NCBI GenBank assembly: GCA_007570785.1 | Contig: ML660772.1 | Location: forward strand, 36,432,815 to 36,496,814 | Origin: Antilocapra americana | Lineage: Eukaryota > Chordata > Mammalia > Artiodactyla > Antilocapridae | Length of the DNA: 64,000 bases | Direction of reading: 5' to 3' | Shown here: positions 33,119 through 44,649 of the stretch, piece after piece | Layout: each line of letters starts with the position of its first letter | Position numbering within the stretch: position 1 is the first letter of the stretch | The notes under the pieces: model-generated | What the model saw: the letters and a program-made list of their open reading frames with translations, nothing else | Told to the model about the DNA's origin: nothing | Database searches by the model: none | Position numbers and translations under genes: made by a program

Positions 33119-34371
33119 ATCACCTTTTATACAACAGAATGTGGCAGAGGAAATACTATGTGTTCTCTAAGCCCCATTCAATCCCACAGGAAGATGGCAT
33201 TTCTCAACCTGACAGGTAGTTCCACTGGGGTAGAGTGACTGATTCTGCTAACTTAGCCATAAACAGAGTTGACACATACAACCTCCAAGCCACAGTGCAG
33301 AGAACAGCTGTGATCTCTTTTCTCTTACTCAGAGATCTAGAAGTCAACAGTTCTACCTGGCATAGCTACAAGGTATGTTCTCAAGTCACCGGATGAGAGC
33401 TTCTGGGAGTAAGAAAAATGTTTATTTTGTTACACCACTGAGGTATGGGCAGAAATTTATTACCACAATGTCACATGGCCTATCCTGACAAGGAAATTGG
33501 GGGGGGAGGATATTATGAATTTGATATTTATATAATTGGGAAAAAATATAAAAGTAAAATACAATTTAAGGTTTGAATTAGTAAACACTTGAAATGCAGT
33601 GCTGAGGTATTCTGTGATATTCAGTACCTGGGGATAATAAACTATGCTAATGAGGCAAATGACCCTCTTAGACTGCATGAAAGTTATACAATAAATTTTG
33701 AGAAGGTGAGAATGAAATTAATGGATCTTAAGATTTAAAGCCTTTTGATTTAAAAGGCTAAAACTAATTTTAAGGCCTTTTGATTTAAAAAGATAGTTAA
33801 TCTTATTCAGCATTAGACTCTAAAAATTACAGAAAATACACAGAACTATTTATATTATAAACAGTTAATTTGATTTTCATATACATTTATATTATATAAA
33901 TTAGACTATATAGCCTCCACTCTTAATTTACTTCATGACTTTTTTCCACTTTAAAGATTACTAGTTTACTAGAAATACAAGCAACAGAAAAAAGATTTAC
34001 ACAGATAATTGCTGCTGGAATGTAGAATATAGAGATGGGAGAGGGACTGCTGCTTTTCATTATAAGCCTGTGCCTTCAGAAATATGTACACATGTTACTC
34101 AGTAAAAACAGATTGTTTTCAAGAGTATTGAGGGAGGGAGATTGGATAAAGGCAGTCAAAAGGTACAAAGTTCCAGTTATAAGATAAATATAATTAATAC
34201 TGCTGTATGTTATAGATGAAAGTTGTTAAAAGAGCAAATCCTAAGAGTTCTCAGCCCAAGGAAAAATATTTTTTCTGTTTTGTTAATTTTCTATCTATAT
34301 GAGATGATGGATGTCCATTAAACTTTTTATGATGAAAAAAAAAAGAATACTAATTTCCAATGCTCTAGGTC
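33119..34371. other. Intergenic sequence, no gene
   Basis: A+T-rich. An 18-19 bp near-repeat 'AAGCCTTTTGATTTAAAA' / 'AGGCCTTTTGATTTAAAA' lies at 33738-33755 and 33773-33790. Otherwise nothing recognised. Confidence 0.5.
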
Positions 34372-34559
34372 AGAGGTTGTAAAGATATGACTTGCAGCCT
34401 AAATCTAGCCTGCTGTCACTTTCTCTAAATAAACTTTTGATGGAACACAGTCATTAATTTATGTCCTGTCTATTGCTGCTTTTGCTCTGCAACAGCTGAA
34501 TCGATTGGCTGCAATGGAGACTGTATGTATGGTCTGCAAAGCCTAAAATCTTTACTGGT
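34372..34559 (-). repeat. hAT-type MER element, part 1 (split by BovB)
   Basis: Reverse copy of the same family as at 31113: 'GGAACACAGTCATTAATTTATG', 'CTATTGCTGCTTTTGCTCTG', 'CTGCAAAGCCTAAAATC'. It stops at the BovB and resumes beyond it. Confidence 0.75.
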
Positions 34560-34999
34560 TTTTCCAGGAGACATGAATGGATGTGTGAGTTGGACTATAA
34601 AGAAAGCTGAGTGCTGAAGAATTGATACTTTTCAACTGTGGTGTTGGAGAAGACTTTTGAGAGTCCCTTGGACAGCAAGGAGATCCAACCAGTCCATCCT
34701 AAAGGAAATCAGTCATGAATATTCATTGGAAGGACTGATGCTGAAGCTGAAGCTCCAATACTTTGGCCACCTGATTCGCAGAATTGATTCATTGGAAAAG
34801 ACCCTGATGCTGGGAAAGGTTGAAGGCAGGAAGAGAAGGGGGATGACAGAGGATGAGATGGTTGGATGGCATCACTGACTCAACGGACATGAATTTGAGT
34901 AAGCTCCGGGAGTTGGTGATGGACTGGGAAGCCTGACATGCTGCAGTCCATGTGGTGGCAAAAAGTTGGACATGATTGAGCGATTGAACTGACTGATTG
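34560..34999 (+). repeat. BovB LINE 3'-terminal fragment inside a hAT element
   Basis: 'TTTTTCCAGGAGACATGAATG' to 'GACTGATTG', with the BovB 3' signature throughout. ACTGGT on both sides (34554-34559 and 35000-35005) is a short target duplication. Only the eroded RTE C-terminus is encoded. Confidence 0.92.
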
Positions 35000-35037
35000 A
35001 CTGGTAGCCCTTTATAGAAAAAGTTTACTGAACACTA
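35000..35037 (-). repeat. hAT-type MER element, part 2
   Basis: 'CCCTTTATAGAAAAAGTTTAC' is the missing terminus of the element that begins at 34372. Confidence 0.75.
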
Positions 35038-35174
35038 CACTAGGGAAAGGAAAATGACAGCAAAAATGTGAAAACAAACACTCAAGTTTTGTCCTTTGAA
35101 TCCTAGGGAATTTTCCACAGTGTTTTTAACTACATGGCAATTTTCATCACAGCCCTGACTTGAGAACCTATAGC
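35038..35174. other. Short unique spacer
   Basis: Nothing recognised. Confidence 0.5.
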
Positions 35175-35532
35175 TGCAGCGGATTGAATATTTGTATTCC
35201 CCTTAAATTCATATGTAGAACCCCTTAGTCCAATATGATGACATTTGGGGGTGGGGTCTTGGGGAGGGGATTAGGACATAAGGGTGGAACTCATGAATGA
35301 TATTAGTGCTCACAAAATCTTTTAAGAAGAGTTTGGAGAGCTAGTGAACTCTCTGCCCTATGAGAACATAGAGAGAAGAAAGCCATCCATAAGTGAGAAG
35401 CAGGGCACCCACCCAGAACCTGCCCATGCTCGCTCTCTGATCTTGGGCCCCCAGAACTATGAGAAATACATCCCCGTTCTTTCTAAGTCACTCCGTCTCT
35501 GGTTGTTTGTTATAGCAGCTTGAACTAAGACA
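35175..35532 (+). mobile_element. MaLR-type solo LTR (MST-like)
   Basis: 'GGATTGAATATTTGTATTCCC', 'CCAATATGATGACATTTGGGG', 'GGTGGAACTCATGAATGAT' and 'GTTATAGCAGCTTGAACTAAG' follow an MST-like LTR in the plus direction. Solo, with no internal region. Confidence 0.7.
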
Positions 35533-37074
35533 CACGCAGAGGATGGCAGATCACAGCACCTGGGCTGGTTATCTCAAGTTCTGAATGAGTAGTTTATATT
35601 TTACCATATATGAGGTTCATCTTCAACATACGGCTGTGTTGCTTTTAATTCTTCTGAGTTGTCTTGCATGTTATTGTTAGAATAACCTGTTTATTGGTAA
35701 GATTTCTAATAAGTAGTTCTTCCATGTTTTCTCTTTGCTATGATAATATTCAACAGCTTTCTAATGCCCATGGTATCAGGACACTTCTGCCCCCTGTAAT
35801 CTAACTAGCCTTTACAAGATATTCTTATTTTTCATCAGTCCATAAAGTTCTCTCTTTCTGTGGCACTTAGATGTAGATTTTCACTCCTTTTCTTATATAT
35901 TGTATGAGGGAGAATTGCATTTTCCCATAAGTGACAGATAGCATGACTACAATGGCTTAAATAAGTGTTAATATTTTCCTCCCATATAATAAGAAATTGG
36001 GAAGTAAGAAACTACTGGTGTCAACTAAGCTTCAACAATTTGGGTCTGGTATTTCTTGAATTCTCTAGGCTTTTCCCTCACGGCCACTGCAGCATCAGTC
36101 GTCACAATCATATTTAAACAGAAATAAAGGAGAAAAGGAAAAGTGCGGTTGTCCCTTTCAGTAAGAAAGCAAACATTCTGCCAGAAACTCTCAAGAACAA
36201 TTCTATTCCTGTGACATATTATCTACAACTAAAATTCATAGTCACGTGACTGCTCCTGGCTGTGACAAAGAGCCTAGAAAAGCCAGCTGGGGAGGACAAC
36301 TAACAGGGCCTGTTGTATATACATTAAGTCATTTCTGCTTCTGTGTTCTTGTGCATCTTTTCCGCTACATACAATGTTCTCTCTGTCTCTCCTTATTCCA
36401 AACTCTTTTATTTTTTCCCCCTTCAATGGCCAGCTTTACATTTCATCTCCTTCATTAGGCACACCCTGAAACTTCCAATCACTATTCTCTTCCCTTTCTC
36501 TGAATATGTTTTTCACATACAGACACATAAAAAATATTGTTTTTAAAAACAAAAGTATTCTCAACTTAAAGTCACATGCATTTGTTATTTTCCTGATGAA
36601 ATACTTAGTTCTTGATAGCAATACTGCATCTTCTATTAAGTATCTTCTACAAAAGTCAGTCTTTTTTAGGTAAAATTAGACAATCTATAAGAGATACATT
36701 CTTTTTATTCAACTATGAGACTATGTTTCAAAAAACCTCATATACCTTATTACTGATTTTTTAAAATATGACATGAATTGTGATTTTACAGGAATGAGAC
36801 TGAGCCTTTAAATCAACACAAGTATGACTTCAAGATTACATTGTGTACATAGTGATACATTTAAGATTGTTAATACAAGAAAGATACTAATTTTAAAATG
36901 CATTGTATTTTTACAGGATTAAAATGATTTTTTTGACTATTTGGAGGCTGATTACCCTGCTTATTGAACTGTAAGAATTCTAATTCATGTATACCACATG
37001 GGAGGCCAGCTTACGGATACTTCCTACAAACGTGGATTAGCCAGGAATCTAAGTAGGGGTTTGGATCCTTAAGT
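35533..37074. other. Intergenic sequence, no gene
   Basis: 1.5 kb, nothing recognised. Open frames of about 60-70 codons near 36246-36621 are A+T-rich and featureless. Confidence 0.5.
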
Positions 37075-37084
37075 AACTCAAGAG

Positions 37085-37289
37085 TTCATGTGTGCCTGCT
37101 CAGTCACGTTAGTTGTGTCTGATTCTTGGCAATCCCATGGACTGTAGCCGTGCTAGGCTCCTCCGCCCATCATACTTTCCAGGCAAGAATACTGAAGTGG
37201 GTTGCCATTCCCTCTTCTAGGTGTTTTTCCCAACCCAGGTCTCCTGCATTGCAGGCAGATTCTTTACTGCTGGGCCACAAGGAAAGTCC
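37085..37289 (-). repeat. Bov-tA SINE
   Basis: Reverse copy with a perfect 10-bp target duplication AACTCAAGAG (37075-37084 and 37290-37299). A short segment of the body is missing ('TCTAGGTGTTTTTCCCAACC'). Confidence 0.94.
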
Positions 37290-37299
37290 AACTCAAGAG

Positions 37300-37672
37300 A
37301 CTGGAATTTGGAAAAAAAAAAAAAAAAGGTCTCTCTCTGGGCCTCCTAAGGAACTTTTCAAAAGCTTTGTAGCACTTGATTCTTCAAAATGTAAATCTTG
37401 TTTCTTACCCCACTCTTTTAAAGGACCTTGTGTTTCCCTTTCTGAACTAAATGTTCTTATATTTGCTTTGTCATGTGAAATATATACGTTTTCCTCACGT
37501 GAGAATAATTCTTTCTCCAAACAACTGGAAATTGTTTTAATTTCCTGGGTGGAGATTTGAATTACTGCATATAGTTTATAACAATGCACTTAATTGCCAA
37601 TGTTGGGAGACTTTTGAACAAAAGGTGAAATAGGAATTAATGGAGGGATTCATAGCTGATTTAAATCTAAGT
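37300..37672. other. Intergenic sequence, no gene
   Basis: Begins with a poly-A run of about 16 (37312-37327). Nothing else recognised. Confidence 0.5.
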
Positions 37673-37686
37673 ATTGGGTACCAATG

Positions 37687-37956
37687 GAGAAGGCAATGGC
37701 ACCCCACTCCAGTACTCTTGCCTGGAAAATTCCATGGACCGAGGAGCCTGGTAGGCTGCAGTCCATGGAGTCGCACAGAGTTGGACACGACTGAGCGACT
37801 TCACTTTCATTTTCACTTTTGTACATTGGAGAAGGAAATGGCAACCCACTCCAGTGTTCTTGCCTGGAGAGTCCCAGGGATGGCAGAGCCTGGTGGGCTG
37901 CCATCTATGGGGTCGCACAGAGTCTGACACGACTGAAGCGACTTAGCAGCAGCAGC
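37687..37956 (+). repeat. Bov-A2 SINE, intact and young-looking
   Basis: Complete two-monomer Bov-A2 (270 bp) with a perfect 14-bp target duplication ATTGGGTACCAATG at 37673-37686 and 37957-37970. Very close to the family pattern at every diagnostic motif, so this is among the youngest insertions here. Confidence 0.97.
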
Positions 37957-37970
37957 ATTGGGTACCAATG

Positions 37971-38654
37971 TCATTTTAGAACAAAGGCCCCTTCAGCACA
38001 AACACACTTTTAAGAGGGTACTGTGAGTCTGAAACAGGAGAAGCTGTAGGGCTCTAGGGTACAGATATGTGACATCAAAAGCAGGCGGGCAACAGGGAGA
38101 GATTCGAGGATGTGACTGACTCTTGGCCTGCTTCTCAGGGAGCAGGAGGCTTTTGCATTGAGAAATAAACCATGTACCTTTTGAAGTTATGCCACATCAA
38201 TCACAGGTCTTTATATACAGATTAACTGCCTCTCTCAGCAAGAAGGATGAGCCAGCTAGACCTCTCAGCACAAAAGAAACCAGTTTGACAGCTCATGAAT
38301 TAACCCTTCTATTGCCAGGGAAACTATTTTTCAGGATAATGAAAACAAATGTTTCAGAAGACAGGCTGGCAAAAATGCATGGGGATTATCTTCTAGCTAA
38401 ACTTATATTAAATTTATCACCTAGTACGATCTAAAGTCATTATCTAATAACCTGGCGTGGCTGCTAGAGGTGGTAAAGGATGGGAGACTTAAATTGAAAC
38501 TGTCTTGTGCAGCAGTTGGCAGCAGTCCGAATCCATGTGAGACCTGGAACAGACATGGGTTTACCCAAGACTGTTGCGTGCTTGATGTTTGGGGGAACTG
38601 AACTGTCTAATACCTCATGTATCATTTTCTGCAGTAATGGTTCTATAAGATTCA
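37971..38654. other. Intergenic sequence, no gene
   Basis: No recognised repeat. An 81-codon open frame at 38189-38434 has no recognisable family or splice context. Confidence 0.5.
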
Positions 38655-38795
38655 AGTGCCTACAAATCACCGGAGCATCTTATTAAACCGCCTTCGTTGA
38701 TGCGCTACCTCTGGTCAGGTCCTGGGTCGCTGTATTTCCAGCAATCACCCAGCTATGAGGCTGCTGCTGGGCTATGAACCACACCATGAAATAAC
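38655..38795 (+). repeat. MER5-like hAT fragment
   Basis: 'CTACAAATCACCGGAGCATCTT' and 'GCTGCTGCTGGGCTATGAACC' resemble MER5-type elements. Low identity. Confidence 0.45.
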
Positions 38796-39052
38796 ACGTT
38801 ACCACAGGACTCTTAGCCTTAACTCTTCTGTCTTAACCTATGCTCCAAAGCATGTAATCTTTGTTCTCCTCAATGATATGGAGTTTCTGCATTTCTATAG
38901 CTTCTCCTACTCTGCCCCAAATGTGGCCATGCAAGATTAGTGGTGGCCTTCCCAGATGTGCTCTGTCACTAGATATAGGTAGGTCCCTGCAGGTCCAACT
39001 GTATTATTTTCAAAAAACAGAGGGATTGATTTGTTAAAGCCTCGTATAAATT
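38796..39052. other. Short unique stretch
   Basis: Nothing recognised. Confidence 0.5.
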
Positions 39053-39268
39053 CAAGGGCTGACTCATTGGAAAAGACCTTGATGCTGGGAAAGACTGAAG
39101 AAAGGAGAAGGGGACAGCTGAGGATGAAATGGTTATATAGCATCACCGACTCACTAGACATGAATCTGAGCAAACTCCAGCAGATAGTGGAGGACAGAGG
39201 AGCTGGTTTGCAGTCCATGGGATTACAAAGAGATGGACATGACTTAGGGAGTGTAACAACAAATAAAT
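39053..39268 (+). repeat. BovB LINE extreme 3' fragment
   Basis: 'GACTCATTGGAAAAGACCTTG', 'TATAGCATCACCGACTCACT' and an AACAACAAATAAA tail. Only about 215 bp, with a small internal gap. Confidence 0.88.
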
Positions 39269-39534
39269 TCAAACATATCAAAGAGAACAAGTAGAGAGAG
39301 TGGGAGAAGACTCTGTAACATTGAAAAACTCACCTAAGCATATGAATTCTCTAACTTCTTTGGCATATGCAGAACATATTTTAGGCCAAAAAATACAAGA
39401 ATGAATTTGCATGCAACAATATACCCGTGGTGTTAAGTAACTTACCCAGTTCTGCCGTTTGGATTGACACCTGAACAGGGAGCAGTAATCATACCTTACT
39501 TTTGTACATGTAGTTACAGGGCACTGCTGCATGC

Positions 39535-39665
39535 ATTATCTCTTTAATCCCTATAATAACCCTCTGATGTAGGCGTTATTCTTATTTTACAGATGAAGAA
39601 ACAGAAACTGGGAGGTTCCGTGCCTAATTTCCCAGCCAATAGATGGCAAATTCTGGATTTAATGC
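39535..39665 (+). repeat. MIR SINE fragment
   Basis: 'CCCTATAATAACCCTCTGATG', 'TATTTTACAGATGAAGAAAC' and 'CAGAAACTGGGAGGTTCC' are clear MIR core motifs. Confidence 0.75.
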
Positions 39666-39800
39666 AATGGCTCTCAGCCTTGGGAGCACACTGAAATCAC
39701 TGGCAAAGCTCAAACAATGATACCTGAGTCCCACTCTCGGACATTCAGAGGTAACTGGTTTAGGGAGTGGCCCAGCATAAGGATTTTTTAAAGCTTCCTG
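39666..39800 (+). repeat. MER5A-like hAT element
   Basis: 'TGGCTCTCAGCCTTGGGAGCA', 'TACCTGAGTCCCACTCTCGG' and 'AAGGATTTTTTAAAGCTTCC' follow the MER5A order. Confidence 0.65.
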
Positions 39801-39807
39801 TTGAGTC

Positions 39808-40015
39808 TAATACAGGATTTCTCAGTCTCAACACTACTGGCATTTAAGGATAATTTTTGTGAGGAGGGCCACAAAAGTGCATTGTAGTATATTTAGTAGC
39901 TTTTAGATGTTGATGGCATCTCTCCAGTTGGGAGAACTCAGTATCTCCGAACATGGCCAGATGGCTATATATTTCCTGAGAGATAGGATCACCTAGCTGA
40001 GAAGCACCACTTCAT
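39808..40015 (-). repeat. hAT-type MER element
   Basis: 'TTTCTCAGTCTCAACACTAC', 'GTGCATTGTAGTATATTTAG' and 'CTAGCTGAGAAGCACCA' match another small mammalian hAT family whose two ends carry the 'TCTCA' inverted repeat. Confidence 0.6.
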
Positions 40016-40132
40016 GTGCAAAGCTATGAGTGGATTATTTACAGATAGCTACATCAGCAGCAGCAACTGCCAGTTTGTTAATTTCTTAATTTACTCATGT
40101 TCAGGGAGGTGAAACAATTCATCACATCAGGG

Positions 40133-40480
40133 GCCAAGTTCAGTTGCATCTGACTCTTTTCAAACTCATGAACTGCAGAACTCCAGGCCTCCCTGTCCAT
40201 CACCAACACCTGGAGTTTACCCAAATTCATGTCCATTGAGTTGGGATGCCATCCAACCATCTCATCCACTGTGGTCCCCTTCTCCTCCTGCCTTCAATCT
40301 TTCCCAGCATCAGAGTCTTTTCCAATGAATCAGTTCTTCACATCAGGTGGCCAAAGTATTGGAGCTTCAGCTTCACCATCAGTCTTTCCAATGAGTATTC
40401 AGGACTGATTTCCTTTAGGATGGACTGGTTGGATCTCCTTGCAGTCCAAGGGACTCTCAAGAGTCTTTTCCAACACCACA
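40133..40480 (-). repeat. BovB LINE 3'-terminal fragment
   Basis: Reverse copy: 'CAACCATCTCATCCACTGTGG', 'CAGCATCAGAGTCTTTTCCA' and 'GGACTCTCAAGAGTCTTTTCC'. Ends abruptly at 'CAACACCACA'. Confidence 0.93.
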
Positions 40481-40599
40481 GGAGAGTATTTTTGCAATAC
40501 TATATTTATTTGATTATCTGATCTCAAGACAAAAGAAAGTTCTGTTCACGTGTAGTTTTTTTAGTTCACTCAATCACATGTTCTTAGTGTTACCACATG

Positions 40600-40790
40600 C
40601 TAAGCCAGTATTTCCCAATCTTGCCTGATGATAAGGATCACCTGGAATGCTTCTTAAAACAAGATTCCTAGGCCTTCGCTCAGAACTACTCCATCAGAAT
40701 TTCCAGGGAGAGGCCAGACAATCCAGCTAATTTAACAAGTGCCCCAAGGTAAGCCATATTATCTGGGAACTTTGGGAAAAACTGTATGAC
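40600..40790 (+). repeat. MER5B-like hAT element
   Basis: 'ATTTCCCAATCTTGCCTGATG', 'GGATCACCTGGAATGCTTCTT' and 'CCATCAGAATTTCCAGGGAG' follow a MER5-type element. Confidence 0.55.
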
Positions 40791-41364
40791 AAAGGGAATT
40801 CAGTTAGAAACAAGCCCCTCCCCTATGAAGATGGAACCAAAGAGTTTTAAGTCATGACACTAAGAACAGAATTACAAGTGTGTAGGAGCCTAGAGCACAG
40901 TGTATGGGTGGCAGTAACATTTTTTTTTTTTCAGTTGGGGAAGCATTTCTCAGAGAAAGGCATATGTAGAAGATTTTATCTGTCTTAAATAACCAGGACT
41001 CTAAGCTTTAAATGTTCATTTCAGGTAGAGAAAATCAACAAGAGAAAAACCCTCCTGGTTACAATTTCTAGTTACCAAGCTTGTAGCCATGCAAATAGAA
41101 GTTCAGTAAATATCTATTCTTTGATCAACTTTCAGTCTAAGGCTCATTCACCATAAAGCTCTCTTGCCAATCATTCCATAAACTCAGTATTATCCTCAAA
41201 TGAACATAAGAAGAAAATTTGCCTGGGCCAGACGTTTGCAGACAGATTAACATTTTGCATATCATTTAAGCACTCCCTCAGTCAGATTTCTTCCCCCTGT
41301 ATATTTATACACATTTATATATAAAGGTATTCCAACGTTTTTATTAGAAGTTGAGTTACAAGCT
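40791..41364. other. Intergenic sequence, no gene
   Basis: A T run of about 13 lies at 40920-40932. Nothing else recognised. Confidence 0.5.
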
Positions 41365-41572
41365 TCCCCGGTGGCTCAGTAGTGAAGAATTTGCCTGCCA
41401 ATGCAGGAGACATGGGTTCGATCCTGTGCTCCACAACAAGAGAAGCCACCACAACATGAAGCCCTCACACAGCAACTAGAGAGTAGCTTCCACTGGTCAC
41501 AACTAGAGAAAAGCCCACACAGCAATGAAGACCCCCAGCACAGCCAAACATAAATTATAAAAAAAAATTCAG
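41365..41572 (+). repeat. CHR-type tRNA-derived SINE
   Basis: A tRNA-related head (CCCCGGTGGCTCAGTAGTGAA) is followed by 'GCTCCACAACAAGAGAAGCC', 'CTGGTCACAACTAGAGAAA' and 'GCAATGAAGACCCCCAGC', ending in an A-rich tail. This body is of the CHR type and lacks the BovB-derived tail. Confidence 0.8.
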
Positions 41573-41829
41573 TTACTACAGGATTGCTATGTGCACATAA
41601 AAGGATGCAGCAAGCTTCGACAGAATTAATGGCAATGTGAATTGTGCAGAGGACCTACCTCTAGATGATGATGGCACTGGCACTGCAAAGCAAGTTCAAG
41701 ATCTGGGGACATCTCCGAATGTTCCTCCTGCTCCTAAGGCCACTTCCCAGGATGTCTGATAAGATGAGGCTGGTTCTAGAAGAAAGAGGCCAACTCAGAT
41801 ATAATCTCAAGGTGTCTTTATACAACTAC
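41573..41829. other. Short unique stretch
   Basis: Nothing recognised. A 106-codon open frame (41665-41985) runs into the L2 remnant and is not a gene. Confidence 0.5.
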
Positions 41830-42058
41830 CCACTCACCATTTGCTTCAACCTTATTTCTTATGCTTTTTCACATGATTTATTGTTCCTTGACATTATATT
41901 ATTTATCTGTTTGTTATTTCTCTCTCCCCTACTAGATTGTAAATTCTATCAGGTCAGAGACTTTTGTAGTCTTACTCACTCTTGAAACCCAAACATCTAA
42001 CAAATATCTTTCATGCATAGTAGCCACTCATCAAACATCTGTTGAATAGTGAAATAGG
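41830..42058 (+). repeat. L2 LINE 3' end
   Basis: 'CCTACTAGATTGTAAATTC', 'TATCAGGTCAGAGACTTTTG' and 'CATAGTAGCCACTCATCAAAC' match the L2 3' end. Confidence 0.65.
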
Positions 42059-42074
42059 TTATTTATTCATCTAG

Positions 42075-42301
42075 GGCTTCCCTGGTGGCCCAGGTGGTAA
42101 AAAATCTGCCTGCAATGTGGGAGACCTGGGTTTAATCTCTGGGTTGGGAAGATCCTGGGTTTAATCCCTGGATTGGGAGGAGGGCATGGCAACCCACTCC
42201 AGGATTCTTGCCTGGATACCCATGTACAGAAAAGCCTGGCAGGCTATAATCCATGGGGTCCCAAAGAGGTCAGACACGACTGAGAGACTAACACTTTGAC
42301 T
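42075..42301 (+). repeat. Bov-tA SINE with internal tandem duplication
   Basis: Complete copy with a near-perfect 14-bp target duplication (ATTTATTCATCTAG left, ATTTGCTCATCTAG right). Inside, the B-box region 'CCTGGGTTTAATCTCTGG' is repeated as 'CCTGGGTTTAATCCCTGG' about 28 bases further on. Confidence 0.94.
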
Positions 42302-42806
42302 ATTTGCTCATCTAGAATCTTGGTTTTCTTCTTTGTAGACTCAACATGCTTGCCGTTAGTTATCAACATCTAACTCTCTCTGGGCTGTAATGTCTATTAT
42401 ATCAAAGACAGTATTATTTTCTATAAATAGAAAATAAGTTTTTTGTTTATCGCCTGGGGCCAACATATAGTAGATGCTTAGTAACTGTCTATTGATTTAA
42501 TAGATCAATGAGTGAATTCGTGAATCAGTACAGGAGGCCAGCACTAAATGGCTTTAATCTCATGAACTCTGCTTCTCCAGCAGTATGCTCACCATCAGCA
42601 TTCACATTCAGTTCAGCAAATTCCAGAACTGAGAAGCCCTGATTATTAGAGCAGTCAGCTTATCCTGTGACAGTGTAAGACTAGAAATAGTTAATGAACA
42701 AATAATCCTGCAACATTTGAAGTTAAAAAACAAAAGTCAAAGAAGGAAAATCCATGTATCAGTAACAGGGAATCTGTTTGAAATAGTTGGTCAGTATAAA
42801 TGAAAC
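42302..42806. other. Intergenic sequence with L2-like tail
   Basis: About 42445-42525 ('GGCCAACATATAGTAGATGC') resembles an L2 3' end. The rest is unrecognised. Confidence 0.4.
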
Positions 42807-43020
42807 AGGGGCTTCCCAGTTGGCTCAGTGGTATAAATTCCACCTGCCAATGTAGGAGTCATAAGAGATGCACATTCAGTCCCTGGGTTGGGAAGATTCC
42901 CTGGAGGAGGAAATGGCACCTCATTCCACTATTCTTCCCTGGAAAATCCCACTGACAGAGGAGACTGGTGGGTTACAGTCCATGAGGTCACAAAAGAGTT
43001 GGACATGACTGAGCACCTGA
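42807..43020 (+). repeat. Bov-tA SINE
   Basis: 'GGGGCTTCCCAGTTGGCTCAG' head, 'CCCTGGAGGAGGAAATGGCA' middle and 'AGTTGGACATGACTGAGCACC' tail. Confidence 0.93.
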
Positions 43021-43867
43021 GCACATGGATGAACAGACACTTTTCTTGCAAGTCAAGAAAAGTGACTGCCCAGTGAGGAGACAGCAAAGGTATGGGAGTC
43101 CAGTCTAATGATTTAGAGTGAACCCTGAAAACTCAATGGAAGTCATTGGTGGGGTCCTCTCACTTGAGTTCATGTTTACTATTCAGTAGTAAGCCTTCTA
43201 CCATAGGAAGTCACTTCCAACTTGAAAAGGGATTCCGTAAGAAAAGAGGATTATCTGTTGACATAACCTTCAAACTAAGACCTGCTTCATGCTCAGGATA
43301 CACTGTATTCTGGAATCCTTGGTTCCTGAAACAAATAAGTCCTGATTTTTCCAGACCAGTCATTGTTGAGGACTTCAGATATGCCTTACAACATCCTTTT
43401 ACATTACTGCCACACATAGAACATGATATTATTTGAATGGCACAGTTGGATAAATAGACCTGGCCACTCCACCTGCCAACTGAAGCGCCTAGGAGAGCAG
43501 CGCATCAGGCACACCAAGAACTCTTTTCACAAAGTGGCAATTAGGCTGCAGCTCACTGTTTAGAAGTTTTGTACTTGCAGATGCAATCCATCATGGAGGG
43601 ATTACTCCATGTCAGGTTTTTCATTTAGCCAAGAAATATTTACTGAGACCTACTATGTTGCAGGTGCTTTTCAAATCCAGGAACAAAACAGAGACCTCTT
43701 ATGAAGATTACATTCTAGTAAGGTGAGACAAAAAACAGACAAATAAACCTATGTTAGGTGTTGATCAAGTGCTAAGAAAGTAAATCCACCAGGTTAAGCA
43801 GAAGGGAAAGCCACGGTGTGGATGCAGAGATGGGAGCAATTTTACGTAGACAGTGAGAGAATACCTG
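43021..43867. other. Intergenic sequence with L2-like piece
   Basis: 43618-43760 ('AATATTTACTGAGACCTACTA') looks like an old L2-type repeat. A 96-codon open frame at 43146-43436 has no recognisable domain. Confidence 0.45.
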
Positions 43868-44300
43868 TTAGTTTCCTATTGTTGCTGTAGCAAGTAACCG
43901 CAAGTTTAATGGTCGAAATCAATACAAATTTATTACCTTACAGTTCTGGAGGTAAGAAGTCTGAAATGGATTGGTATTTTGACTGCGTTCCTTCTAGATG
44001 CTCTGGTGGGTGAGCAGTGGAGGGGAGGAGGTGGGTGGTGGTTGATCCATTTCCTTGCCCTTTTCAGCTTCTAGAGGCTTTCTGCATTCCTTAGCTCACA
44101 GTCCATCCCTCCACTTTGAAAGCCAGCACCGGAACATCTTCAGATCTCCTCCCTTTCCTCCACTCACTCCTTCTTATGAGGACCCCTGTTTCTATCGGAC
44201 CCACCCACACAGCCTTGAATAATTGCCTCAACAGCTGTAACTGAATCACAGGTGTAGTCTATCTGGCTATGTAAGGTAACATATTCACAGGTTCCAAGAA
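43868..44300 (-). mobile_element. MaLR-type LTR-like repeat
   Basis: 'GTTAGTTTCCTATTGTTGCTG', 'CAAATTTATTACCTTACAGTT' and 'CTGGAGGTAAGAAGTCTGAAA' match the reverse of the MST/MLT1-like terminal sequence. Confidence 0.6.
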
Positions 44301-44649
44301 TTAGGAAGTCAACCTCTTTGCTGCAGCAGGAAAGGGGAGGGTGGAATTGGGATTATTCTACTTACCATAGTAGGATTCTCTGGTAAGGTGGCACTTAAGC
44401 AAAGCCCTCCATAACAGTGCAGGAGAGTCATGTAGATATCAGGAACTGAGGGTTCTTGGCCCTGGAAGCAGCAGTGCAAAGACCTTGTGGAGGGAGTGGA
44501 CCTGGTGTGCTTCATGAGAAGGAGCCCAGTGTGCCTGAGTGAAGAGAGAAGGGGAATTGTGGTAGGAGAAAAGATCAGAGGGGTAGCTTCAGGTTGGGTA
44601 ACATGAGGTTGGGGGAGGTCCAGGTGGGTCATATCAGAACCACTTGGGT
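44301..44649. other. Intergenic sequence, no gene
   Basis: A 119-codon minus-strand open frame spans most of this stretch. It has no domain I recognise and no flanking splice context. 'AACTGAGGGTTCTTGGCCCTGG' reads like the interior of an old repeat. Confidence 0.45.
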
